From positions 2,976,001 through 3,040,000 of the forward strand of contig NZ_JBJKFD010000001.1 of assembly GCF_049723905.1 (NCBI RefSeq): a stretch of DNA of 64,000 nt, written 5' to 3'. Positions 1 to 8,380 of this stretch are shown one piece after another. The first letter of the stretch is position 1; the number at the start of each line of letters is the position of its first letter. The stretch comes from G963665185 sp049723905. GTDB lineage: Bacteria > Desulfobacterota > Desulfovibrionia > Desulfovibrionales > Desulfovibrionaceae. A program made the position numbers and the translations under genes. The notes beneath the pieces were generated by a model. It did no database searches and was not told the origin of the DNA. It worked only from the letters and a program-made list of their open reading frames with translations.

Positions 1-1109
1 TCCGCGACGAAGACCTGCGCGCCGACCGTCAGCCCGAGTTCACACAGATCGACATGGAAATGAGCTTTGTGGACGAAGAGCAGGTGATGAATCTGGCGGA
101 AAACATGATCCGTCGCGTCTTTGACGAAACCCTGGACGTGAAGCTGCCCGATCCGTTCCCGCGCATGACCTATGCCGAAGCCATCCGCGACTACGGCCTG
201 GACAAGCCGGACGTGCGCTTCGACCTCAAGCTGGTGGAAGTTTCCGATATTTTCAAAGATTCGGGATTCAAGGTCTTTGCCAAGGCCGAACTGGTCAAGG
301 CCCTGCGCGTTGAAGGCGGCGAAGCCTTCAGCCGCAAGGAAATCGACGACCTGACCGAATTCGTCAAGGTCTACGGTGCCCAGGGTCTGGCCTGGATCAA
401 AATCAAGGAAGACACCTGGCAGTCGCCCATCGTCAAATTCTTCAGCGAAGAAGAAAAGGCCGCCCTGGTCGACAAGCTGGGCATCAAGCCCGGCGACATC
501 GTCTTTTTCCAGGCCGGTCCTGCCGAAATGGTCAACACCGCACTGGGCTACCTACGCGTGAAGATGGGCGAACGCCTGGGCCTGATAGACAGCAAGGTGT
601 ACGCCCCCCTGTGGGTTACGGACTTCCCGCTGCTGGAATGGAACGCCGAGGAAAAACGCTACACCGCCATGCACCACCCCTTCACCTCCGCTCAGGAAGG
701 TCACATGGAAGTGGTGAAGACCGATCCGGGCAAGGCACTCTCCCGCGCCTATGACATGGTTCTGAACGGCAACGAGATCGGCGGCGGTTCCATCCGTATT
801 CACGATCCCGAAACCCAGGCCGAAATGCTCGGCGTGCTGGGCATCGGCGAAGAGGAAGCCAAAGACAAGTTCGGCTTTCTGCTCGACGCCCTGCAGTTCG
901 GCGCACCTCCACACGGAGGTATTGCCTTTGGGCTGGACCGTCTTATCATGATAATGACGGGCGCAACGTCCATACGCGACGTTATCGCCTTCCCCAAGAC
1001 GCAGCGCGGCACCTGCCTGATGTCCCAGTCTCCTTCGGAAGTGAGCAATCTCCAGCTCCGCGAATTGGGACTGCGCCTGCGGGAAAAACCGAAGCCCGAA
1101 GCAGAGTAG
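1..1109 (+). CDS. aspS: Aspartyl-tRNA synthetase, C-terminal part (5' truncated by window edge)
   Basis: The frame is open from base 3, before any start codon, so the N-terminal anticodon-binding domain lies outside the window. It charges tRNA-Asp (possibly also tRNA-Asn) with aspartate in the cytoplasm. The visible part begins in class II motif 2 (RDEDLRADRQPEFTQ), continues through the inserted domain typical of bacterial AspRS (about residues 90-220 of the visible part), and ends with class II motif 3 (GIAFGLDRLIM). A strong hairpin follows the stop codon, so the gene probably ends its own transcript. I see no disruption. The family assignment is certain; only the start is missing. Confidence 0.97.
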   Translation, partial: RDEDLRADRQPEFTQIDMEMSFVDEEQVMNLAENMIRRVFDETLDVKLPDPFPRMTYAEAIRDYGLDKPDVRFDLKLVEVSDIFKDSGFKVFAKAELVKALRVEGGEAFSRKEIDDLTEFVKVYGAQGLAWIKIKEDTWQSPIVKFFSEEEKAALVDKLGIKPGDIVFFQAGPAEMVNTALGYLRVKMGERLGLIDSKVYAPLWVTDFPLLEWNAEEKRYTAMHHPFTSAQEGHMEVVKTDPGKALSRAYDMVLNGNEIGGGSIRIHDPETQAEMLGVLGIGEEEAKDKFGFLLDALQFGAPPHGGIAFGLDRLIMIMTGATSIRDVIAFPKTQRGTCLMSQSPSEVSNLQLRELGLRLREKPKPEAE

Positions 1110-1121
1110 TTGAACAATACT

Positions 1122-1162
1122 CCCCCATGGAACATGGCACACGCGGCCCTGTTCCATGGGGA
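1122..1162 (+). terminator. Hairpin after aspS
   Basis: CCCCATGGAACA at 1123-1134 pairs perfectly with TGTTCCATGGGG at 1150-1161 around a 15-base loop, 13 bases after the aspS stop. There is no clear T-run, so intrinsic termination is likely but not certain. Confidence 0.6.
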
Positions 1163-1315
1163 ATAGCCTTCAGCAGGCTGAATGCTGAACAACGCTGAGA
1201 GCAAAAACGCCGGAACTTCTCTGCCGCCCCGTATACGTTCAAACTATGCGCAGGCGGCACACTCGTTTCGCACCATCAGTGGCGGCGAGCAGTTTCCGGA
1301 ACTTTTGGGAAAAAT

Positions 1316-1825
1316 ATGGAACGTAAAATCATCAAATATCCCGACCCGCTTCTGGCCAGAAAATCCGAGCCTGTTGCGGAAATAACCGACGAAATCCGCG
1401 AGCTTGTCGAGGACATGACCAAGGCCATGTACGATAACGACGGCATTGGGCTGGCGGCTCCGCAGGTCGGACAGTCCATTCGCCTGGTGGTGACCGACCT
1501 TTCCGGCCCCAAGGAGCGCGCGGATCTGCGCGTCTGGGTAAACCCGGAGATCGTCTCCCGCGACGGAAGCGTCGTTTCCGAGGAAGGCTGCCTTTCCGTG
1601 GTGGGCCTTCGCGCCAAGGTGGAACGTGCGGCCCAGGTAAAGGTGAAGGCTACGGACCTGGACGGCAATGCCGTGGAAGTAGACGCCGACGAAATGCTGG
1701 CCATTTGTCTGCAGCACGAAATAGACCACCTGGACGGCATCCTGTTCATCGACCACATCTCCCGCCTCAAGCGCAGTCTGTACGACAGCAAGGTGAAAAA
1801 ATGGCTCAAGCAGGACCGGCTCTAA
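1316..1825 (+). CDS. def: Peptide deformylase
   Basis: A 169-residue metalloenzyme that removes the formyl group from the N-terminal methionine of new proteins. All three family motifs are present: GIGLAAPQVG (43-52), EGCLS (90-94, metal-binding Cys92) and HEIDH (134-138, two metal-binding His and the catalytic Glu). The length is normal for a bacterial deformylase. The reading frame of fmt begins inside the last 25 bases, so the two genes are translationally coupled. They perform opposite steps of the formyl-methionine cycle and are a classic gene pair. The start ATG follows a GGGAAAAAT stretch. Confidence 0.97.
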   Translation: MERKIIKYPDPLLARKSEPVAEITDEIRELVEDMTKAMYDNDGIGLAAPQVGQSIRLVVTDLSGPKERADLRVWVNPEIVSRDGSVVSEEGCLSVVGLRAKVERAAQVKVKATDLDGNAVEVDADEMLAICLQHEIDHLDGILFIDHISRLKRSLYDSKVKKWLKQDRL

Positions 1826-2787
1826 GACTCGTATTCATGGGCACCCCCGATTTCGCCGCCGAAGTCCTCCGCCATGTGGCCGGATGGAAAGGCGGCGAAG
1901 TGGTGGGCGTGTACACCCAGCCCGACCGCAAAAGCGGACGCGGCCAGACCTTGAAGCCCTCTCCGGTAAAGGCCTACGCCTTGGAGCAGGGCTTTGACGT
2001 CTATCAGCCTTTGAATTTCAAGGACGACGCCGACGTTGCCCAACTGGCCGACCTGCGCCCCGACGTGCTGCTGGTGGCCGCCTACGGCCTTATCCTGCCG
2101 CAACGCGTGCTGGACATTCCCACACACGGCGCCCTCAACGTGCATGCCTCCCTGCTTCCCAAATACCGCGGCGCAGCGCCCATCCAGCGGTCCATACTCA
2201 ACGGCGAACCAGCCACTGGCGTCACCATCATGCAGATGGAAGCTGGGCTGGATACAGGCCCCATGCTGCTGCAACGCGCCCTGGGCATTGCCTGGGACGA
2301 CACGGCCGAAACAATCCACGACCAGCTTGCCGACATGGGCGGACGCATGCTTGCCGAAACCCTGGACATGCTTGTGGAAGGCCGAATCACCTCCATTTCG
2401 CAAGACGACGACCGTGCCACCTACGCGGCCAAGCTCACCAAGGACGAAGGGCACATCGATTGGGATCAGCCCGTCGATCAGATACACAACCGCATCCGGG
2501 CCATGCATCCCTGGCCGGGCGCATATTTCATGGTGGACATGGGCGAAGGCAAAAAAAGGCTGCGCCTGGGCCTTCGGCCCGGCACTCCCGGCGAGGAACG
2601 GCCCGAAGACGTCGCCCCCGGCACCATCATGGGGCTGGAAGGCTGTGACAAGCTCAAAATAGCCGCCCAGGACAAGATTTACCTGGTTTCCACTGTTCAG
2701 CCCCAAGGCAAGCGTCCCATGAGCGCAGACGCCTTTTACTGCGGTTACCTGAGCAAGTGCGAAGGCGAGGTCAAGGCCTGCTCGTGA
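1801..2787 (+). CDS. fmt: Methionyl-tRNA formyltransferase
   Basis: A 328-residue enzyme that formylates the initiator Met-tRNA using 10-formyltetrahydrofolate. The N-terminal Rossmann-like domain starts at VFMGTPDFAAEVL and carries the conserved catalytic block SLLPKYRGAAPIQ near residue 115, followed by GVTIMQMEAGLDTGPML; the C-terminal OB-like domain binds tRNA. The start at 1801 was chosen because AGGTG at 1791-1795 lies five bases upstream and because it gives the usual family length; the frame is open further upstream, but only in the def shadow. It overlaps def by 25 bases and is followed 63 bases later by the DUF116 gene. Confidence 0.96.
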   Translation: MAQAGPALRLVFMGTPDFAAEVLRHVAGWKGGEVVGVYTQPDRKSGRGQTLKPSPVKAYALEQGFDVYQPLNFKDDADVAQLADLRPDVLLVAAYGLILPQRVLDIPTHGALNVHASLLPKYRGAAPIQRSILNGEPATGVTIMQMEAGLDTGPMLLQRALGIAWDDTAETIHDQLADMGGRMLAETLDMLVEGRITSISQDDDRATYAAKLTKDEGHIDWDQPVDQIHNRIRAMHPWPGAYFMVDMGEGKKRLRLGLRPGTPGEERPEDVAPGTIMGLEGCDKLKIAAQDKIYLVSTVQPQGKRPMSADAFYCGYLSKCEGEVKACS

Positions 2788-2850
2788 CACAGCCTGCGCA
2801 CGCTTCAAAAACAACCTGCGTACCCGGCCGTAATATGGCATCATAATCCC

Positions 2851-3726
2851 ATGTCCAAGCCAATCCGCCCCGTAATCATCAACCCGGACCTTGAAGACGA
2901 GGCAGGCTCCTCGCGCAAGAGGGTGTTCATCGGACTGACCATGGCGACCAGCTCCCTGGTCTGCCTGGCCCTGCTCCTGTTGTGGATCGTCCCCTTCATC
3001 GGCCTGCGTCAGATTCATCCCACCGCGCCCTGGATTCTCGGCGTCATCATCACCGCGCTCGTCGCCATTGTGGGCTGGGCCTCCATAGGGCTGGTGCTGA
3101 GCGTGTGGGGGCTGAACATCCCCTTTTCCAGGCGTATGCGCGGCCTTACCATCAAACTTTTCCTGCCGCTCATGACCATGCTCGGACGCATGGTCGGCCT
3201 GTCCAAACAACAGGTCCGCTCGTCCTTCATCAAGGTCAACAACGAACTTGTCGACCGCGTAGGAGCCACCTACACTTCGGACCAGATACTCCTGCTGCTG
3301 CCCCACTGCCTGCAACGCAGCACCTGCGCCTACCGGCTGACCTACAACGTGAACAACTGCAAACGCTGCGGCAAATGCCCCATAGGCGGTCTGCTCGAAC
3401 TCAGCGACAAGTACGGCATCTCCATGGCCATTGCCACGGGCGGCACCATCGCACGCCGCATCGTGGTGCAGAAGCGCCCGCGCCTCATCCTGGCCGTGGC
3501 CTGCGAACGCGATCTTTCCTCCGGCATCCAGGATACCTATCCCATTCCCGTATACGGCGTACTCAACGAGCGTCCGCACGGCCCATGCCTTGATACCCTG
3601 GTCAATCTGAACAATCTGGAAGCAGCCATTCGCCGCTTCCTGTCCGCCCAACAACTTGAGCAGATCGACGCGGCTTGTTCCCAAAAGCTGAACGAAGCGC
3701 CGATCAAGGTGGCCGACGACTCGTGA
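2851..3726 (+). CDS. DUF116 membrane protein
   Basis: A 291-residue protein of the DUF116 family. Two hydrophobic helices near residues 25-50 and 60-87 anchor it in the membrane; the rest is cytoplasmic. The family signature is the cysteine cluster in the second half (LLPHCLQRSTC, then CKRCGKCPIGGL, then a later VACERDL), which suggests a metal or iron-sulfur site. Its function is not established. It overlaps the following rsmB start by four bases (GTGA), so the two are translationally coupled. Its place between fmt and rsmB suggests a role near translation or RNA modification, but that is inference from context. Confidence 0.85.
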   Translation: MSKPIRPVIINPDLEDEAGSSRKRVFIGLTMATSSLVCLALLLLWIVPFIGLRQIHPTAPWILGVIITALVAIVGWASIGLVLSVWGLNIPFSRRMRGLTIKLFLPLMTMLGRMVGLSKQQVRSSFIKVNNELVDRVGATYTSDQILLLLPHCLQRSTCAYRLTYNVNNCKRCGKCPIGGLLELSDKYGISMAIATGGTIARRIVVQKRPRLILAVACERDLSSGIQDTYPIPVYGVLNERPHGPCLDTLVNLNNLEAAIRRFLSAQQLEQIDAACSQKLNEAPIKVADDS

Positions 3727-5054
3727 CCTCTCCCAAATCTTCTCCCCGCAAAGCTCCCCGCGGCACCGCGCGCATACCCGCCGCACGCGTCGCAGTTTTG
3801 GAATGCCTGGAAGCCTGCCTGCAAAACGGCATGGACCTTCAGGAAGCCCTGGACCGGAAAATCAAGGCCCACGAACTGGACAAGCGCGATACCGCCCTGG
3901 CAACAGAGCTTGTCTATGGCTATCTGCGCCTGAAAGGACGCAGCGACTTTCTTGTAACCTCGCACCTGCGCCGCCCCAAAGGACTGCCCGCCAACCTGCG
4001 TCTGGCAATGGGGCTGGCCGTGCACGAAATGCTCCATCTGGACAGCGTGCCCGAATACGCCAGCCTGGACTGGTGCGTGGAATTCGCCAAGCAGACCTTT
4101 GGGCAAGGCCTCGGCAAAGTGGTCAACGGTGTGCTCCGCTCCATCCAGCGCCTGGGCGACGACGTCCACAATCCCGATTTCTACAAAAAAGACGCCTCAT
4201 CCGACATCGCCTTTCTCAGCCGCTACCACTCCTGCCCGGAATGGATCGTCGCCCTCTGGGTAAAAGCCTACGGCGAGGACGAGGCCATAAACTACCTCAA
4301 GGCCTCCACAGAGCACCCGCCCCTTGGCCTGCGCCTCAACACCTGGCTTGATTCCGACCGGCGCGTGGCAGACCAGCTTTCGCGCAGGCCCGACCTGCTG
4401 ATGAACTATCGCTGCGCCTATGCCTTTCCCACTGCCGACGACGAGCTCAACAGCCTCATCGACAAAGGCGTGGTCTCGCGCCAAAGTGCCGCATCCCAAT
4501 CCGCCGTCCTCGCACTCAACACGGATGTCTGGCCCGATCCGCTTTGGGATGCCTGTTGCGGCCACGGCGGCAAATCCTTTCTGCTTCGCGCCACAGGCAA
4601 AACACCTTCCCTGTGTTCCGACCTCAGCGCCAAACGATTGGCAAGTTTCAGGGAACAGCAACAATCTTTGGACATGCCGCTGCCAACTATCCTTGCGAGT
4701 GCAGAAATGCCTCCGGTTCGTGACAACTTTGTTGGCTCCATCTTTTTGGACGTCCCATGCACAGGTCTTGGCGTGCTTTCGCGCCGTCCCGATGCAAAAT
4801 GGAAGCGCAAGCCCTGGGATGGCAAAAAAATGCGCTCGTTACAGTCTGGAATAATTGACAAAGCTTCATATTGCCTTTCTAAGGGCGGTTTGCTCGCCTA
4901 CGTGACGTGCACCCTGAATCCTGACGAAAACGGCCAGCAGATACAGCGCGCATGCCAGGAACACCCCTCCCTGAACCTCATTATGGAGTGGGAAACACCC
5001 TCCACAAGTCCGCTCAAGGAATTCTTTTACGCAGCACTGCTGCGCAAAGATTAA
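3723..5054 (+). CDS. RsmB/NOP2-type RNA (cytosine-5) methyltransferase
   Basis: A 443-residue S-adenosylmethionine-dependent methyltransferase of the RsmB/Sun family, probably acting on 16S rRNA. The N-terminal NusB-like helical domain (about 1-140) is followed by the Rossmann-type catalytic domain. Motif IV contains Cys (DVPCTGLGVLSRRPDAKW) and motif VI the catalytic Cys (YVTCTLNPDENG), and the C-terminus ends in the usual FFYAALLRK. The GTG start at 3723 overlaps the DUF116 stop; an upstream ATG in the same frame would run far back into DUF116. The SAM-binding loop reads DACCGHGGK rather than the common DACAAPGGK, so target specificity within the family is open. Confidence 0.88.
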   Translation: MTSPKSSPRKAPRGTARIPAARVAVLECLEACLQNGMDLQEALDRKIKAHELDKRDTALATELVYGYLRLKGRSDFLVTSHLRRPKGLPANLRLAMGLAVHEMLHLDSVPEYASLDWCVEFAKQTFGQGLGKVVNGVLRSIQRLGDDVHNPDFYKKDASSDIAFLSRYHSCPEWIVALWVKAYGEDEAINYLKASTEHPPLGLRLNTWLDSDRRVADQLSRRPDLLMNYRCAYAFPTADDELNSLIDKGVVSRQSAASQSAVLALNTDVWPDPLWDACCGHGGKSFLLRATGKTPSLCSDLSAKRLASFREQQQSLDMPLPTILASAEMPPVRDNFVGSIFLDVPCTGLGVLSRRPDAKWKRKPWDGKKMRSLQSGIIDKASYCLSKGGLLAYVTCTLNPDENGQQIQRACQEHPSLNLIMEWETPSTSPLKEFFYAALLRKD

Positions 5055-5097
5055 AAGGCTGAAGGCGGCGTAAAAAGGTATTTTTTGGGGAAGAGAT

Positions 5098-5136
5098 GCG
5101 AGGGGGAAACCTCTTAAAAGAGGTTCTCCCCCTCGC
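5098..5136 (+). terminator. Hairpin after rsmB
   Basis: GCGAGGGGGA and ACCTCTT pair with AAGAGGT and TCCCCCTCGC around an AA-rich loop, with one bulged C. It lies 43 bases after the rsmB stop and is the natural end of the def-fmt-DUF116-rsmB transcript. Confidence 0.7.
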
Positions 5137-5196
5137 GCTCCCCTTTCCAGAAATTTTTAATATAAAGCTTGCTTCAGCTTTTCTTCAAGGCCGTCC

Positions 5197-5317
5197 CTAT
5201 AGCGCATAACAAAACCGGACAGACGAACTACGTTCGCTTGTCCGGTTTTGTTATGCGCTATAGATAACGCGGGTCCAGGGGCATCATGCCCCTGGCGGGG
5301 TTCGGGGCAGCGCCCCG
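5197..5317 (-). repeat. Composite three-hairpin element, copy 1
   Basis: Read on the minus strand it contains a GC hairpin CGGGGCGCTGCCCCG (5303-5317), a second GC hairpin around AGGGGCATGATGCCCCT (5277-5293), the linker GGACCCGCGTTAT, and then a perfect 25-bp hairpin (arms 5197-5221 and 5239-5263) with an inner CGAAC/GTTCG stem. It lies between two convergent genes and may terminate transcription from both sides. The same architecture recurs five more times in this window with different long-hairpin sequence. Confidence 0.75.
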
Positions 5318-5371
5318 ATCCTCCCCAGTGCCTTGCATTCACATTTCTTTTTTAATTTTGTGCAGCCATGG

Positions 5372-5495
5372 GGCCGCGTAAGTTTTGGCTCTGGCAAGGC
5401 ACAAAGGATTTTCGCGAGCGAGGACAGTATAAACAATACGGCCCGCGAAGCGAAAATAACTCTGTAACGAAGCCAGAGACAAAAATCGCGCGGCC
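5372..5495. repeat. 123-bp dispersed repeat, copy 1
   Basis: It starts ggccgcgtaagttttg and ends aaaaatcgcgcggcc, so the ends are inverted repeats. Shared blocks with the copy at 63310-63432 include GCGAGGACAGTAT, ATACGGCCCGCG and ACAAAAATCGCG. No reading frame is conserved. Function unknown. Confidence 0.7.
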
Positions 5496-5507
5496 TAAAT
5501 CCAGATC

Positions 5508-5888
5508 CTACTTTTGGCTCTGAGCAATTCTATCGAGGATTTTTCGGTAGTAGTCGTTGTCAGCATCGAGGTTTGAGTTGCTTCCGCGGCTTATGTTGAG
5601 CTTGAGCATGAGGTAGTTGAGCTTTTGCATTTGGCGGTAGCGTTCTTTTTCGTCTGGCGCGTTTTCGAGCAATTCGAGTGCGGTGGAGATTTCTTTGCGG
5701 TTTTGGACTTCTTCGGGAACGTATCCTGAGTTTCGCAGAACCTTGTAGGCCATGCGAAGGTCTTGCGGAACATTGGAGTCGTCTTCGAGTTTCAGCGGCT
5801 TGCCTGATCCGTTGAGGTTGTCGAACTCGCCGTTGTCCATTGCCTCGCGAATATGCTTTTCTGCTGCCTGGGCTATGAATTCAAACAT
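5508..5888 (-). CDS. DUF1992 (DnaJ-homologue-like) protein
   Basis: A 126-residue soluble protein. The N-terminal half matches the DUF1992 pattern: a helix around AEKHIREAM, then GEFDNLNGSGKPL at about 19-33, and later MAYKVLRNSGYVPEEV. The domain is found alone in bacteria and in the eukaryotic DNAJC28 proteins; its biochemical role is not known. The second half is strongly helical and charged. It is the last gene of the leftward Mla cluster, 54 bases beyond the auxiliary lipoprotein, but I see no functional link to lipid transport. Confidence 0.85.
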   Translation of the reverse strand: MFEFIAQAAEKHIREAMDNGEFDNLNGSGKPLKLEDDSNVPQDLRMAYKVLRNSGYVPEEVQNRKEISTALELLENAPDEKERYRQMQKLNYLMLKLNISRGSNSNLDADNDYYRKILDRIAQSQK

Positions 5889-5942
5889 GGTTGCCTCCGA
5901 CCCGTTGGGAATGGGCCGGTCCTTATTAATATTTGATCGCCA

Positions 5943-6572
5943 TTATTCGGCGATAGCCACCTTGTTGTCCAGCCATGTGAGTGTATCAGCCAGGACTTTG
6001 TCCAGGGCCTTGTTTGCGGCCTTGGCAATGTTGTCTGCGGTAATGGTGGACATGGGAATCTCGGCTGTGAAGCTGCGCCCGGATATCCATTCCTTGGCTG
6101 TGGGGCCCCAGACGTCCATGTAGATGACAACGCGAAACGCCAGGCTGGGCGTACGGCTTACCTCAAAGGCTTCGACGCGGCCGGAGAGCACGGCCTCGTG
6201 GGCGATTCTCGGCTTGTAGGGCCAGACCACGCGAAAGGCCTTGGAACATGTAAGGCCGGTGACGAGATATTGGGTGACGATCTCGCTGGGAGCGCCTTCC
6301 CAGTACCAGGCCTGGCTGGGCTGGAGCACGTTGTTTTCCGAGAACATGACGGCTGTCCGGTCCAGGTTGGGCAGGCAATCGATGTTTCGTATAGCAATGG
6401 GCTTGATGTCTTTTGCGTCGTCGGCCAGGGAGCACTGGTGAATCCCATTGAATTCGAGCCGCAGAAACGACTCCCCCGGGGATGCCGAACTCATGCAGCC
6501 AAAGTTCAGCAAAGCGAGAAGACAGACGGCGAGTATTGATTTTCCCGGAAAACGGGACGTGGAATCATTCAT
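5943..6572 (-). CDS. ABC-type transport auxiliary lipoprotein (Mla/PqiC-like)
   Basis: A 209-residue protein with a lipoprotein signal peptide: positive N-terminus, hydrophobic SILAVCLLALLNFGC, and lipobox FGC with Cys at about residue 26. The mature part resembles the auxiliary lipoproteins (ABC_trans_aux) that accompany MCE-domain transporters, including the region around SRTPSLAFRVVIYMDVWG. Its start codon overlaps the mlaD stop by four bases (ATGA), so it is coupled to mlaD. Probable role: an outer-membrane or periplasmic partner of the MlaFED lipid transporter. The family call rests on context and general pattern rather than on a sharp motif. Confidence 0.8.
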   Translation of the reverse strand: MNDSTSRFPGKSILAVCLLALLNFGCMSSASPGESFLRLEFNGIHQCSLADDAKDIKPIAIRNIDCLPNLDRTAVMFSENNVLQPSQAWYWEGAPSEIVTQYLVTGLTCSKAFRVVWPYKPRIAHEAVLSGRVEAFEVSRTPSLAFRVVIYMDVWGPTAKEWISGRSFTAEIPMSTITADNIAKAANKALDKVLADTLTWLDNKVAIAE

Positions 6573-7552
6573 GGAATGGCTCTCCCTTCGGGCTTGTAGA
6601 TAATTTGCCAGGGGCGTTCGCGCAGGGATTGGCTGAGCATGCGTAGGTCCCTGCTGAGGCGGTTGACGTTTTCGAGGACCTGGGCAAAGCGGTCCTGATC
6701 GTAGCCGAGGTCGGTCTGCAACTGATCCGAGAAGGCCTCGACGCTGTTCAGGGTTTCCGACATTTCCTTGGTGATTGTGGTCAGGCTTGTGGTCAGTGAG
6801 CCCTGCACGCTGCTCAGCATGATATCGGCATGTGCCAGGGTGGCGTTGATGCTGGTTGTGAGGTTGTCGATGTTTGCGGTTGCCTTGTCTATGCCGGAGC
6901 CGACCTTGCCTGCCACATGGTGAAAATCGTTTTTCATATCTCCGATGTTGGTATCCAGGCTGGCGAGTGTGGTTTTGGCATCTTTGATAAAGCCTGGAAT
7001 CTGGCGCAGTGTTTCGGCGATATTGGCGGCATTTTCATCGGAAACAAGGGCCTGGATGTTTGTGGCAATGCTTTCCAGCTTGGGCGTAACAGTATCCACC
7101 AGGGTGCCGACTTTGGCCATGATTTCGCTGACGGTTACGGTATCTTTGGCCTCTATGTTCGAGCCGGGCTTGAGGGGCTGTCCAATGGGCGGATCGAGTT
7201 CGAGCAGGACGTAGTTGTCGCCCACAAGGCCTTTCTGCGAAATGCTGGCCTTTGTATTGGAGTAGATGTCAAAACCCTGGTTGATGCCGATGGTGACATC
7301 GACCTTGGAGGGGTCCTGTTTTGAAATATCGATGGTTTCCACCCTGCCGATGGCCAACCCGGCGAATTTGACAGGCCTGCCCGTGGTGAGATCCTGCACC
7401 GATTCGAAGCGGATGGTGTAGTGGTCGAACTCTTCCCAGAACCTGTGTCCGCCCAGAAAGATGATAAAGACGGCCAGAACAAACAAGCCCACCAACACCG
7501 TGACCGCGGCCTTGATGGTTTCCTTTGTAGTACTTTGCGGATTAAGCGCCAT
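6569..7552 (-). CDS. mlaD: MlaD-like MCE-domain lipid transport protein
   Basis: A 327-residue periplasmic substrate-binding component anchored by one N-terminal helix (about residues 15-38, AAVTVLVGLFVLAVFIIFLG). The MCE domain follows (about 40-120), with FESVQDLTTGRPVKFAGLAIGRV and the closing GLVGDNYVLLELDP. The rest is a long alpha-helical, probably coiled-coil region with many spaced hydrophobics (SIATNIQAL, LDTNIGDM), longer than in E. coli MlaD. It works with the MlaF ATPase and MlaE permease encoded just upstream to move phospholipids between membranes. The start at 7552 was chosen because the longer frame upstream contains no anchor-like sequence and overlaps mlaF. Confidence 0.9.
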   Translation of the reverse strand: MALNPQSTTKETIKAAVTVLVGLFVLAVFIIFLGGHRFWEEFDHYTIRFESVQDLTTGRPVKFAGLAIGRVETIDISKQDPSKVDVTIGINQGFDIYSNTKASISQKGLVGDNYVLLELDPPIGQPLKPGSNIEAKDTVTVSEIMAKVGTLVDTVTPKLESIATNIQALVSDENAANIAETLRQIPGFIKDAKTTLASLDTNIGDMKNDFHHVAGKVGSGIDKATANIDNLTTSINATLAHADIMLSSVQGSLTTSLTTITKEMSETLNSVEAFSDQLQTDLGYDQDRFAQVLENVNRLSRDLRMLSQSLRERPWQIIYKPEGRAIP

Positions 7553-7605
7553 GCGGTTCTCGCCTGTTGTATCGTCTTTTAAAACCGGGAAAGCCAGCCC
7601 GAGGC

Positions 7606-8376
7606 TTAAAGGCTTTGCCCGTTTCTGGGCCTGCGGTTGAGAAAATCCTGAATATACGGGTCCGGACAATCCAGCAGCCCGGGCAGATCTCCCTGATACA
7701 GGTCCTTGCCTTCGTGCAGCACTATAACATGGTCTGCAATTGTTTTCAGGCTGTCCAGGTCGTGGGTAACCACAACAATGGTCATGCCGAAAGTTGCCTT
7801 GAGCAACAAAATGAGCTGGTCCAGATCGGCGGCCGTGATCGGATCGAGGCCTGCCGAAGGTTCGTCGCACATGAGCACACCGGGGTCCATGACCATTGCC
7901 CTGGCGAGTCCCGCCCTTTTGCGCATTCCGCCGGAGAGCTGGCTGGGGTAATAGTGCAGAAACGGCTCCAGGCCTACCAGCCGAAGTTTCATGCGCACCA
8001 CGTCTTCGATGATGTCCACATCCAGGTCCGAGTGCTCCATCATGGGCAGGGCCACGTTTTCACCCAAAGTGAGTGAGCCCAGCAAGGCCCCGTCCTGGAA
8101 AAGCACGCCCATATTGCGCTTGAGCTGTTTGGCCTCGTGCTTGGTAAGGCTCCAAAGGTCTTTTCCATCCACGCAAATCTGCCCGGCCATGGGTTTGGAA
8201 AGTCCCAGAACGTGGCGCAGGAGCGTGGATTTACCACATCCAGACCCGCCCAGAATAACGGAAATCTGCCCGGCCGGAAGATCGCCGTCCAGGTGGTCTA
8301 TGACTACCTTGCCCGGGTAGCCGATCTTCAGGTTGCTGAAGCTGATATGAGGTGGCTGGGTGCGGGTTTCTGCCAT
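7606..8376 (-). CDS. mlaF: MlaF-like ABC transporter ATPase
   Basis: A 256-residue cytoplasmic ATPase that powers the MlaE permease. It shows Walker A (GGSGCGKST, about 43-51), Q-loop (VLFQDGALL), ABC signature (LSGGMRKRAGLARA), Walker B (VLMCDEPSAGLDP) and the switch His (VVVTHD). The FQDGALLGSLTLGENVALP stretch is typical of the Mla/Ttg2A subfamily rather than of import ATPases. It starts four bases after the mlaE stop and is followed by mlaD, the usual E-F-D order. No sign of damage. Confidence 0.95.
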   Translation of the reverse strand: MAETRTQPPHISFSNLKIGYPGKVVIDHLDGDLPAGQISVILGGSGCGKSTLLRHVLGLSKPMAGQICVDGKDLWSLTKHEAKQLKRNMGVLFQDGALLGSLTLGENVALPMMEHSDLDVDIIEDVVRMKLRLVGLEPFLHYYPSQLSGGMRKRAGLARAMVMDPGVLMCDEPSAGLDPITAADLDQLILLLKATFGMTIVVVTHDLDSLKTIADHVIVLHEGKDLYQGDLPGLLDCPDPYIQDFLNRRPRNGQSL

Positions 8377-8380
8377 ATTG

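Noticed and set aside
1822..3786. Long antisense frame over fmt and DUF116
   Set aside because: It is a shadow of GC-rich codon use; the plus-strand genes have clear family motifs and starts.
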